This document shows, piece after piece, positions 32,399 through 40,804 of a stretch of 64,000 nucleotides of DNA. Source of the DNA: Martinezella dioscoreae (GTDB lineage Bacteria > Pseudomonadota > Alphaproteobacteria > Rhizobiales > Rhizobiaceae); NCBI RefSeq assembly GCF_009176305.1, contig NZ_BLAJ01000002.1:620001-684000 (forward strand). Direction: 5' to 3'. The position numbers and the translations under genes are program-made. Numbering within the stretch: position 1 is the stretch's first letter; each line of letters starts with the position of its first letter. The notes beneath the pieces are model-generated. The model saw only the letters and a list, made by a program, of their open reading frames with translations, did not search any database and had not been told where the DNA came from.

Positions 32399-32501
32399 GC
32401 ATAATTCCTTAAATCGGAATCGATTTGAGGATAAAATTATGCCGCAGGTTAAAAGTGCTACAGCGATTTTTGCGCGTCATATATGACGCGCGCCGCTGTA
32501 G
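32399..32501. repeat. Composite double-hairpin intergenic element
   Basis: Two long hairpins stand side by side. The first pairs GCATAATT (32399-32406) with AATTATGC (32435-32442), and CCTTAAATCG with CGATTTGAGG inside. The second pairs CTACAGCG (32458-32465) with CGCTGTAG (32494-32501), and encloses the perfect 20-base palindrome GCGCGTCATATATGACGCGC at 32472-32491. I recognise this general pattern as a dispersed element of rhizobial genomes; no second copy is seen in this window. It lies 33 bases before the first possible CyaC start, so it belongs to that leader. Confidence 0.65.
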
Positions 32502-32533
32502 ATGAATAGGCGATAGCCGTTTTCGGATCTGTT

Positions 32534-34285
32534 GTGAACGGGCAATATACATTGGGTTTGATGACCATCGAGGCAAGAAAGCCAATCATAACCGATCGCC
32601 TCGTGCGAAAGCTCCGTCTCGGCTCCGGTCTGATCGTTTTTGCTTTCGTCATCATGCATCTGGCCAACCATTCCCTCGGTCTGATCTCGCTCGGCATGGC
32701 CGAACGTGCGCAGCATTGGTTCATGGCGGTTTGGCGCAATCCGGTCGGAACCGTGCTGCTCTATGGGGCACTGATCCTGCATATCCTGCTCGTGCTGCGA
32801 ATGCTCTACAAGCGCAGGACGCTTGTCATGCCCGCGGGCGAGGCTTTTCAGATCGTTACCGGTCTATTGGTCCCCCTCCTGCTGATAGACCATATCGTTG
32901 CGACGCGCATCGTTCATGAGGTCTACGGCTATCACGATACCTACAAGGCGATCGTGCGCAGCCTGTGGGTGACGTCGCCATTCAACGGTGTGCGCCAGTC
33001 GCTCGTCCTTCTGATCGTTTGGCTTCATGGGTGTATCGGCGTTCATTTCTGGCTGCGCTACCGCCCCTGGTACATGGCGATCGCGCCCGTCATGCTGTCG
33101 CTCGCCATTGTTCTGCCGATCCTCGCTTTGCTCGGCTTTGCCGCAATGGGCAAGACGGTGGCACATGAGGTCGCCCAGGAGGATGAGCGCGGCTATCCCG
33201 GCGGCTACTACAGCGACGTGCGAAGCTTCGGCGAGTCAGGCTCGGCGCCTGGCAGTAAAATGGCGGAAGACTTGTGGCCGTACCGCGCCGGATTTTATGG
33301 CGCCTTCAGCCTGTCGATCGCCGCTCTTTTCGCCTTCCGGGCACATCGCAGGCTAAAAGAACGGCAATATCAGGTCGCCATTCGTTACGCCGGCGGGGAA
33401 GTCGTGCACGCGCCGCGCGGCTTCAGCGTGCTCGAGGCAAGCCGTCTCGGCGGTATCCCCCATTATTCGGTCTGCGGCGGCAAGGGGCAATGTTCCACCT
33501 GCCGCGTGCAAATCATCGAGGGGGCGGAAAACCTGCCGCCGCCCGAGCCGTTGGAGCAGAAGACCCTGAACCGTATCGGCGCCACGCCGGATGTCAGGCT
33601 TGCCTGTCAACTGCGTCCAACCGGAAACGTCAGCGTTGTGCCGCTGCTGACGCCGATGGCCGAGGCGACGATTCCGGTCTACACACAAACGGCAAGTCCC
33701 GGCCGCGAGCGCGAGATCGTCGTCTTCTTCTGCGATCTGCGCCATTTCACGTCGTTGACGGAATCGCGGCTGCCTTTCGACATCGTCTTCCTGCTAAACC
33801 GCTATTTCGCGATCGTCGGCCGTATCATCGAAGAAAATGGTGGCCGGATGGACAAGTTCATCGGCGATGGCGCCATGGCGCTCTTCGGCCTTCGCACGAC
33901 CCCGAAGGAGGCCAATCGCCAGGCATTGAAGGCCGCCGCCGCGATCATCCGCGAGATCGACAAGCTCAGTGCGGAGCTCGCTGATGAACTGGCTGCCCCA
34001 CTCGAAATCGCCATCGGCATCCATACCGGCCTCGCTGTGGTGGGCTCGATGGGGTATGGCACCGTCAAGAACGTGACGGCAATCGGCGATACGGTCAACG
34101 TCGCCAGCCGCCTTGAAAGCGTCGCCAAGGAGTTCAATACCGCGCTCGTCTTTTCAGAACCGGTGGCGCAGCTTTCGGAAGCAGATATTGCCGGCACAGA
34201 AAGCCGGGAGATTGCCGTCAGAGGCCGGGGTGAGCCCTTGCGGGTCTACATCGTTTCGAAAGAGGCGAGCGCCCACTTTGCCTGA
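32534..34285 (+). CDS. cyaC: CyaC-like redox-sensing class III adenylate cyclase
   Basis: The 583-residue protein has three parts. Six membrane helices (about 30-270) carry several histidines at helix ends (42, 46, 83, 120, 128, 165, 171), as in diheme cytochrome b anchors. A [2Fe-2S] ferredoxin domain follows, with Cys314, Cys320, Cys323 and Cys358. The class III cyclase domain has metal aspartates Asp401 and Asp445, Lys512, Thr515 in the purine-selecting place (class IIIb), Asn522 and Arg526, so it should be active. This is the architecture described for Sinorhizobium CyaC, whose anchor senses the quinone pool. The start is GTG 32534 or ATG 32561; neither has a strong ribosome site. Confidence 0.85.
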   Translation: MNGQYTLGLMTIEARKPIITDRLVRKLRLGSGLIVFAFVIMHLANHSLGLISLGMAERAQHWFMAVWRNPVGTVLLYGALILHILLVLRMLYKRRTLVMPAGEAFQIVTGLLVPLLLIDHIVATRIVHEVYGYHDTYKAIVRSLWVTSPFNGVRQSLVLLIVWLHGCIGVHFWLRYRPWYMAIAPVMLSLAIVLPILALLGFAAMGKTVAHEVAQEDERGYPGGYYSDVRSFGESGSAPGSKMAEDLWPYRAGFYGAFSLSIAALFAFRAHRRLKERQYQVAIRYAGGEVVHAPRGFSVLEASRLGGIPHYSVCGGKGQCSTCRVQIIEGAENLPPPEPLEQKTLNRIGATPDVRLACQLRPTGNVSVVPLLTPMAEATIPVYTQTASPGREREIVVFFCDLRHFTSLTESRLPFDIVFLLNRYFAIVGRIIEENGGRMDKFIGDGAMALFGLRTTPKEANRQALKAAAAIIREIDKLSAELADELAAPLEIAIGIHTGLAVVGSMGYGTVKNVTAIGDTVNVASRLESVAKEFNTALVFSEPVAQLSEADIAGTESREIAVRGRGEPLRVYIVSKEASAHFA

Positions 34286-34348
34286 TTTTCAGAGCGTGGC
34301 GGCATCGTCGACCTTGTCCGTTTGCAATGCAATGGCGCCGGTGTAGAG

Positions 34349-35236
34349 ATGGCGCTCATGTTCGACCGTAGGATTCTCACAAAAAAATACTGGAGACGGG
34401 CTTTTCGCCGCAAGCGGGATGCGATCGCCACGCGCTTCTTCGACACCAGGCTGGGCCGGGATATCCTCGTCAGTGCGATTGGGCCTCGCGTCAAGATGAT
34501 GACGGTCGATTGCGGGGATCACGTCCTCAGTTTCTCGCCCGCCGACTACATCGGCCGCAAGGTTTTTCGCAAAGGGCATTTCGAGCGCGACCATGTCGAC
34601 CGCTTGCTGAGCGTATTGCGCGAGCGCGGCTTACTGCGCAAGGGCTCGGCGCTCCTGGAACTTGGCGGCAATATCGGCACGCAGACCTGCTATTTTGCCT
34701 TGAGCGGCGCCTATGATCGTATCGTCAGCGTTGAGCCGGATCCGCGCAATTTTCGCCTGCTGGAGGCCAATATCGCCGACAATAGCCTGCAGAAGATGGT
34801 GACGGCGGTCAATTGCGCCGCCGGCGATCGCGAGGGGCAGCTCGATTTCTATCTCAACCACAAGAATCATGGCAAGAGCAGCGCATTGCGGCAGAGCGCG
34901 ACCGACGAGAAGATCTCGGTGCCTGTCCAGCCGGTCGGCGATATTCTCCTGCAGGCAGGCGTCGATTCCGCCGATATCGGGCTGATCTGGATGGACATCG
35001 AGGGCTATGAGCCGGTTGCCTGTCGTTCGATGGGGGCGCTGATGGCCCGCAAAGTGCCGCTTTATATGGAATTCACCCCGGCCTTCTACGGCAAGGATCA
35101 GACCAAAGACTTCATCGCCGATCTCGCCGGACACTATAGCGAATGTCTTGCGTTCTTCGAAGACGGCGAGCAGGTCATGAAAGTGGTCGAACTGCCGGTC
35201 GAAGGCGAACAGTTCGACGTTCTGTTTCTGCACTGA
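34349..35236 (+). CDS. FkbM-family methyltransferase
   Basis: A 295-residue SAM-dependent methyltransferase. Motif I is ALLELGGNIGTQTCYFAL, motif II RIVSVEPDPRNFRLLEANI, and the FkbM hallmark IWMDIEGYEPVACRS follows near residue 225. FkbM proteins O-methylate hydroxyls of polyketides, sugars and glycopeptides. The ATG at 34349 is chosen because the TTG at 34322 has no ribosome site. It follows the CyaC-like gene by 63 bases on the same strand, and ends two bases from the convergent methyltransferase. Confidence 0.78.
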   Translation: MALMFDRRILTKKYWRRAFRRKRDAIATRFFDTRLGRDILVSAIGPRVKMMTVDCGDHVLSFSPADYIGRKVFRKGHFERDHVDRLLSVLRERGLLRKGSALLELGGNIGTQTCYFALSGAYDRIVSVEPDPRNFRLLEANIADNSLQKMVTAVNCAAGDREGQLDFYLNHKNHGKSSALRQSATDEKISVPVQPVGDILLQAGVDSADIGLIWMDIEGYEPVACRSMGALMARKVPLYMEFTPAFYGKDQTKDFIADLAGHYSECLAFFEDGEQVMKVVELPVEGEQFDVLFLH

Positions 35237-35238
35237 GC

Positions 35239-35718
35239 CTATTTGCGCCGATAGATGAAATAGCGGCCGTCCTTGACGGTCGAGGGCAGGGGCAGCGCCT
35301 CGAGATCTGGATGATCGAGAGGAAGGCCGCTGACCGCAAGCCCGCCCGGTGCCAGCACCCCAGCCATGATCTCGGGCAGCCAGGTCAATGTTATTGCATC
35401 CTTGTCTTCGTAGCCGGTGCCGATATCGGCATGGGCGAGCGAGGCATTGGCGCCGATGAAGGTTTTCGCCGTGTCCCTGATCTCACCGAGCACAAGATCG
35501 TCGGCCGACGGCATCGAAGGACCGTAGGCATTGACCGTCCGGTCGAAGGCAATGATGCGGCGATCGGGAAAAAGTTCGCGCAGGTGATCGAAGGTGCGGC
35601 CATTGCCAAGACCGAGCTCCAGCACGGGGCCGGCAAGCGTTCTCACCTCGTTGGCAACGGTATTGAGGATATCGCGCTGCGCGCTGAGGCGGCGAATGAA
35701 ACTATCGAGGCGGCTCAT
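35239..35718 (-). CDS. Small SAM-dependent methyltransferase
   Basis: A 159-residue Rossmann methyltransferase. It has VLELGLGNGRTFDHLRELFP as motif I, RIIAFDRTVNAY as motif II and a LAHADIGTGYEDKD acidic segment, ending in PSTVKDGRYFIYRRK. The ATG at 35718 begins MSRLDSFIRRLSAQRDIL; an extension to 35847 is possible but low in conserved character. No substrate can be assigned. It faces the FkbM gene tail to tail, and diverges from the DUF3095 gene with about 140 bases between starts. Confidence 0.65.
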   Translation of the reverse strand: MSRLDSFIRRLSAQRDILNTVANEVRTLAGPVLELGLGNGRTFDHLRELFPDRRIIAFDRTVNAYGPSMPSADDLVLGEIRDTAKTFIGANASLAHADIGTGYEDKDAITLTWLPEIMAGVLAPGGLAVSGLPLDHPDLEALPLPSTVKDGRYFIYRRK

Positions 35719-35861
35719 CGTATTTGAAGTATCCTTGGCGTCTTGTGCCTCTCCCGCAGTGGGCGTAGCACGGCGGGCATTGCGGCGTCGACCACCCGCT
35801 AGATTTTCGGCGCATTTGCTGTAGGGATAGATTGTCGCGGCGCTCAATGAAGGGGGACATC

Positions 35862-37037
35862 ATGGCCGAGCCATCCAATGATGATTTCTTCCATAAGCTT
35901 GCGGGTTTCACGCATTTCGAAGGCGTGACGGACAGCGCCAATTACCAGCCCCTACCGGATGACTGGCTGATTGCGATCGCCGATATCGTCAGCTCCACGA
36001 AGGCGATTGCCGCCGGACATTACAAATCGGTCAATATGGCAGGCGCCAGCGTGATTTCCGCCGTACTCAACGCTTTGGACCGAGGCGACTATCCCTTCGC
36101 CTTCGGCGGGGATGGTGCATTGGTCGCCGTCCCGCCTTCCGGCGCGGAGCGGGCGCGACAGGCGCTTGTGGCGGTACGAGGCTGGGTGATGGAGGAGCTG
36201 CAACTCGATCTGCGCACGGCTTTGGTGCCGATGAGCGCCATTCGCGGGGAAGGGTTCGACGTGCAGGTCGCGCGGTTCAACCCGAGCGACCATGTTTCCT
36301 ACGCCATGTTTTCCGGCGGCGGCACGAGCTGGGCGGAACGACAAATGAAGGCAGGACGCTTCATCGTCGAAGCCCAGCCGGAGAAGGAGGAGCCAGATCT
36401 CACGGGTCTTTCCTGTCGTTGGAACCCGATCAAGGCGCAAAATGGCGAGATCGTCTCCATCATCGCCATTCCCGGCGAGGGTGGAAACGGTCCGCAATTT
36501 CAGCAATTGGTCGCCGATATCATCGCGATTTCCGCAGAGCAGAGCCGCGACGGCCACCCTGTCCCGGTCGAAGGTCCGACGCCGGCATTGAGTTTCGGTG
36601 GCGCCGATATCGAAGCGCGGGCTTTGGCCACCCCGGCCAATCGCTGGTGGCGCAAGCTTGCAATTGACGCGCAGGTCATTCTGTTGTGGGTTCTCTCTAA
36701 GTTCGGAGCGAGGGCTGGAAGCTTTGATGTCAAGATCTACCGGCGTGATCTCGCGGCGAATTCCGATTTTCGCAAGTTCGACGATGGCCTGAAAATGACG
36801 ATCGATGTCGACGCCACGCATCTTGAGCGTATCGAGGCGCGCTTGCGTCAGGCCGAGGCGGAGGGTGTCTGCCGTTTTGGTCTGCATCGCCAGGATAGCG
36901 CATTGATGACCTGTTTCGTGCCGACCCCGCTGATGCGCGACCACATGCATTTCATCGACGGGGCGAGCGGGGGTTATGCGATGGCGGCCATGGCGCTGCG
37001 GGAAAAGAGGCCGCTCGAGCTTGCCGCGAGCGAGTGA
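35862..37037 (+). CDS. DUF3095-family protein, possible cyclase-fold relative
   Basis: A 391-residue cytoplasmic protein of the uncharacterised DUF3095 family, recognised from PLPDDWLIAIADIVSSTKAIAAG and HYKSVNMAGASVISAVLNAL. The segments AIADIVSST (near residue 37) and FAFGGDGALVAVP (near 75) resemble the two metal-aspartate strands of class III nucleotide cyclases, and the neighbouring gene is such a cyclase. No VNxxxR motif is evident, so purine chemistry is uncertain. The ATG at 35862 follows AGGGGGAC and is preferred to the GTG- or ATG-type codons upstream. The function is unknown. Confidence 0.7.
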   Translation: MAEPSNDDFFHKLAGFTHFEGVTDSANYQPLPDDWLIAIADIVSSTKAIAAGHYKSVNMAGASVISAVLNALDRGDYPFAFGGDGALVAVPPSGAERARQALVAVRGWVMEELQLDLRTALVPMSAIRGEGFDVQVARFNPSDHVSYAMFSGGGTSWAERQMKAGRFIVEAQPEKEEPDLTGLSCRWNPIKAQNGEIVSIIAIPGEGGNGPQFQQLVADIIAISAEQSRDGHPVPVEGPTPALSFGGADIEARALATPANRWWRKLAIDAQVILLWVLSKFGARAGSFDVKIYRRDLAANSDFRKFDDGLKMTIDVDATHLERIEARLRQAEAEGVCRFGLHRQDSALMTCFVPTPLMRDHMHFIDGASGGYAMAAMALREKRPLELAASE

Positions 37038-37398
37038 TCTTCGATTGCCACGCGCAGCTGGCCATGGGTTTCAGTCGTGATTTTTATCGACCCATTTCGG
37101 TTTAGCCCATTGTTTCAGCTGAATATGCGCCTTATCTGAAAGAGAACAAAACGAGAGTCGCCGATTGCGACGGCTGTCGTTGTGCTGCATTTCTGGTGCG
37201 GGGGCGTGAGAGATGCAGTCGATTTTTCTGGTGCCTGCGCGATCCAGGGGTAGCAAGGGAACGCGCTGGTGCCGTTGAATGATTGTTTCATCCAGCCTTG
37301 AACGATAGGCCGGAAATTCCGGAAGTGGACGTCGGCGAAAGAGCCGGTGCTCCATGGCCGGCGAGACATCGGGCATTGCAAGATAGGCCGCGGGGACA
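37038..37398. other. Intergenic region before the second cyclase gene
   Basis: This 361-base gap has no supportable gene. It holds an AT-rich patch at about 37080-37160, with TTTATCGACC and TTATCTGAAAG, that could include a promoter. A short dyad CCGGAA-A-TTCCGG lies at 37311-37323. The last bases before 37399 include CGGGGAC as ribosome site. I see no repeat shared with other parts of the window. Confidence 0.4.
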
Positions 37399-38736
37399 AT
37401 GACTATCCATTCGAGTGTTTCTGATCTTCTTCTCGATAAAGTAGCGGAATGGCTGACACAGGCGGCGCTCACGGGCGAAAACCTGGAGACCATCATTCGC
37501 GGCTTCTGCGAACGCATGGCTGCGACGGGGATGCCGCTCAAGCGCGTGCATTTGACCTTTTCCATGCTTCATCCGCTCTATGATGCGCTCGGCTTTACCT
37601 GGCGGCGCGCCGGCGGTCTGATGATCGAGGGCTATCGGCATGGGAACGAGAAACCGGAACGCTTCGTGCAGAGCCCCTACTATTACCTCTTGTCCAACAA
37701 TCTTCAGCACCTGCGTCGCCGGATCGATGTCGACGGCGCGGTCGAATTTCCGATTTTCGAGGATCTGCGCAAGGAGAAGGTCACCGACTATATGGCCTTT
37801 GTGCAGACTTTCGGCGCAGGCTCGGTGCAGGGGATGATGGGTTCCTGGTCGACCGACAGCATCGGCGGTTTTAGCGAAGAGATGATCGGCGCGCTGATGC
37901 GCATGCAGAACCATCTGGCCATGGCCGCCAAGATGGCGGTCCTCGGCAAGCTCGCCAACAATATGCTGACCACCTATCTCGGCGGCGATGCCGGAAAGCG
38001 CGTGCTGAACGGCCAGATTCGCCGCGGAGACGGCGAGACGATCCGCGCGGCCCTCGTCATGGGCGACATGCGGCAATCCACGGTTTATGCCGAAAAGGAA
38101 GGGCGCCAGGCCTATATCGATACGCTCAATGAGTTCTTCGACGCGATCGCGGCGCCGTTCAATCGCAATGGCGGCGAAATCCTGAGCTTCCTTGGCGACG
38201 GATTTCTCGCCGTCTACCCATGCGGGCGGCACAAGGACCCGTCAAAGGTGGCTTGCGAAGCCGCACTTTCGGCTGTTTTCGAGGCGCAACGCCGTGTCAA
38301 GGCACTCAACAGCGATCGCCAGTCGCGCAATTTGAGCGAAGTGCGCTATGGGATCGGCCTGCATGTCGGCAACGTCATGTTCGGCAATGTCGGCTTGAGG
38401 GACCGGTTGACGTTTTCCGCATTCGGCGCGGCGGTCAATGAGGTCGAGCGCCTACAGTCGCTGACCAAGAAATATGGGACCGAAGTCGTCGCGAGCCAGG
38501 CATTTTCCAGCTACACCGATTGCGAATGGGGAAAACTTGGAGAGGAGAAGCTGCGCGGCGTGCGTCAGCGCTTCACCGTCGTCTCCCCGAAAGCCGCGAC
38601 GCCATCCAATGGCGCGCTCGAGATCTTTCAGGAGGCGGCACCAGACAGCCTCTCCGAGGCCGAACAGGTCATTCTCTTGCATAGGGACGCCAAGAAGTTC
38701 GAGAGCCGTCTTCAAGTCGAAAACCTGACTCCGTGA
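37399..38736 (+). CDS. Class III adenylate/guanylate cyclase with altered catalytic motif
   Basis: A 445-residue soluble protein. The N-terminal half (about 1-200) resembles a sensory domain with KRVHLTFSMLHPLYDALGFTWRR and a long helix, found with rhizobial cyclases. The cyclase domain (about 215-400) keeps both metal aspartates, Asp223 in VMGDMRQST and Asp267 in FLGDGFLAVY. Asn347 and Arg351 of the transition-state motif are kept. The usual G-D-x-V-N-x-A-x-R reads G-A-A-V-N-E-V-E-R, and Ser340 sits where Asp or Thr usually selects the purine. Activity is plausible but the product base is not certain. It lies 361 bases after the DUF3095 gene. Confidence 0.78.
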   Translation: MTIHSSVSDLLLDKVAEWLTQAALTGENLETIIRGFCERMAATGMPLKRVHLTFSMLHPLYDALGFTWRRAGGLMIEGYRHGNEKPERFVQSPYYYLLSNNLQHLRRRIDVDGAVEFPIFEDLRKEKVTDYMAFVQTFGAGSVQGMMGSWSTDSIGGFSEEMIGALMRMQNHLAMAAKMAVLGKLANNMLTTYLGGDAGKRVLNGQIRRGDGETIRAALVMGDMRQSTVYAEKEGRQAYIDTLNEFFDAIAAPFNRNGGEILSFLGDGFLAVYPCGRHKDPSKVACEAALSAVFEAQRRVKALNSDRQSRNLSEVRYGIGLHVGNVMFGNVGLRDRLTFSAFGAAVNEVERLQSLTKKYGTEVVASQAFSSYTDCEWGKLGEEKLRGVRQRFTVVSPKAATPSNGALEIFQEAAPDSLSEAEQVILLHRDAKKFESRLQVENLTP

Positions 38737-38896
38737 CTGCGCATGCCTCGCGCTTCAGCATAAGCCGATATATCACTGGAAAGGCGACAGTTTTTTTACA
38801 GTCTCCGCATTGCTTTGACCAGCTAGACACCCGTTATGGCCTACGTTAGTGTGCCGTCCAAGGCCACAAAGGTCATGTGAGCGGGAAGTAATATGT

Positions 38897-40804
38897 ATGG
38901 CGTCAGGGACTGATCTACTGCGTATCGAGAACCTCGACGTCTCGTTTTCCCTTTACGGAGATAGTCTGCGCGTCGTCAAGAATGCCGGCTTGAGAGTGCT
39001 TCCAGGCAAGGTTACGGCGCTCGTCGGCGAATCCGGCTCCGGCAAGTCGATCATCAGCCAATCGATCATGGGCATCCTCCCAACGGCGGCAAAGGCGACG
39101 GGCCGGATTCTCTTCACCGATCCGCTCAACGGTCAGACGACCGATATTCTCCAGCTGCCGCGCGACGGCGCCGCGATCCGCGGGCTGCGTGGCGCGCGCA
39201 TGGCAAAGATCTTCCAGGAGCCGATGACCTCGCTGTCGCCGCTGCATACGGTCGGCAACCAGATCAGTGAAGCGCTTCGCATTCACAGCGCGGGCACCAG
39301 TAGAGCAGAGCAGCGCGAAAAGACGGAAGAGATGCTGAACCTCGTCGGCTTTCAGGACCCGGTTCGCACTTTCGACATGTATCCCTTCGAGCTTTCCGGA
39401 GGCATGCGTCAGCGCGCGATGATCGCCATGGCGCTGATCTGCAATCCGGCGCTGCTGATCGCCGACGAGCCAACGACGGCATTGGATGTCACCATCCAGG
39501 CGCAAATCCTCGGACTGCTGCGCAATCTCCAGCAGACGTTCAACATGGCAATGTTGCTGATCACCCACGATCTCGGCGTGGTTGCGAACATGGCCGATGA
39601 GGTCGTGGTCATCTATCACGGCGAGATCATGGAAGCAGGTCCCGTCGAGACGATCTTCCGTCAGCCGCAGCATCGCTATCTGAAGGCGCTGATGTCGGCG
39701 GTGCCGCATTTCGACATGAAGCCGGGAGAGCGATTGAAATCTTTGCGGGATGTCCCGGTCAATCTCGGCACTTTCTCGGGGAAGAAGAAGCTTATCGGCA
39801 ACGGTGTGCCGGCTACGGGCACCGCACCCGATGTCCTGCTCAGCGTGCGCAATCTGACCAAGACCTACACCTCGAAGGCCGGCGGGCTTTTCGGGCGACG
39901 GGATGGCACGAAGTTCCGTGCGGTCGATGATGTCAGTTTCGATATTCGCCGCGGCGAATGTCTCGGCCTGGTCGGAGAAAGCGGTTGCGGCAAGACGACC
40001 GTCAGCAAGATCCTGATGCGGGGTGTTACCGCCGATAGCGGTTCTGTCACCTTCGATGACGGCAGCGGCAAGATCGATGTGCTTGCCGTCAAGGGCGATG
40101 AATTGATGGATCTGCGCACGAAGATCCAAATGGTTTTCCAGGACCCGGTCTCTTCGCTTTCTCCGCGCATGACCATCCGCAACATCCTGAGCGAACCCCT
40201 GGAAATTCACGGGCATGGTGACAGCGCTGAGCGCAAGGAGAAGGTGACGGCGCTGATGCAGGCGATCGGGCTCGATAGGCACTATCTGAGCCGCTATCCG
40301 CACAGCTTTTCAGGCGGCCAGCGCCAGCGCATCGGAATTGCGCGCGCATTGGCGCTTGGGCCAAAACTTCTGATCCTCGACGAGCCCGTCTCGGCTCTCG
40401 ACGTGTCCGTCCAGGCGCAGATCCTCAATCTCCTCAAGGATCTGCAGAAAGAACTCGGCCTGACCTATCTGTTCATTTCGCATAATCTGGCGGTGGTCGA
40501 CTATATGGCTGATCGGATTGCCGTCATGGCGCGTGGACGCATCGTCGAAATCGCGCCGCGCGAGATCATCCTGCGCGATCCCGTTCATCCCTACACGCGC
40601 TCGCTGCTTGCGGCGGTGCCATTCCCCGATCTGGACCGGCCGCTGGATTTCTCCGCCCTGGGCAGCGAAGGCGCCGCAGCCAAGCAGAAATGGGGGCCGC
40701 AATTCTCCGAGGGAGCGGACGGAGATCTGGCCTATGCCGATTTGGGTGGGGGACATTTCGTGCGCGCCCGCCGGGGTCTCGGTGCCCGGGAGCTGCGCAA
40801 ATGA
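38897..40804 (+). CDS. Peptide/opine-type ABC importer, fused double ATPase
   Basis: A 635-residue protein joining two OppD/OppF-type ATPase domains. The first has Walker A GESGSGKS, signature LSGGMRQR and Walker [13 protein letters not shown]. The second has [16 protein letters not shown] and [12 protein letters not shown], and ends with the oligopeptide-family tail [12 protein letters not shown]. Both domains look active. The ATG at 38897 has GGGAAG before it. It is the first gene of an operon that runs ATPase, binding protein, two permeases; gene order differs from the second importer at 56-62 kb. Confidence 0.88.
   Translation: MASGTDLLRIENLDVSFSLYGDSLRVVKNAGLRVLPGKVTALVGESGSGKSIISQSIMGILPTAAKATGRILFTDPLNGQTTDILQLPRDGAAIRGLRGARMAKIFQEPMTSLSPLHTVGNQISEALRIHSAGTSRAEQREKTEEMLNLVGFQDPVRTFDMYPFELSGGMRQRAMIAMALICNPALLIADEPTTALDVTIQAQILGLLRNLQQTFNMAMLLITHDLGVVANMADEVVVIYHGEIMEAGPVETIFRQPQHRYLKALMSAVPHFDMKPGERLKSLRDVPVNLGTFSGKKKLIGNGVPATGTAPDVLLSVRNLTKTYTSKAGGLFGRRDGTKFRAVDDVSFDIRRGECLGLVGESGCGKTTVSKILMRGVTADSGSVTFDDGSGKIDVLAVKGDELMDLRTKIQMVFQDPVSSLSPRMTIRNILSEPLEIHGHGDSAERKEKVTALMQAIGLDRHYLSRYPHSFSGGQRQRIGIARALALGPKLLILDEPVSALDVSVQAQILNLLKDLQKELGLTYLFISHNLAVVDYMADRIAVMARGRIVEIAPREIILRDPVHPYTRSLLAAVPFPDLDRPLDFSALGSEGAAAKQKWGPQFSEGADGDLAYADLGGGHFVRARRGLGARELRK

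Noticed and set aside
37071..37565. 164-codon minus-strand frame before the second cyclase
   Set aside because: It overlaps the start of the cyclase gene and shows no domain or ribosome site; half of it is antisense to coding sequence.
38915..40303. 462-codon frame antisense to the first fused ATPase
   Set aside because: A shadow of the strongly conserved ATPase frame, with Asp/His/Arg-rich composition and no family features.
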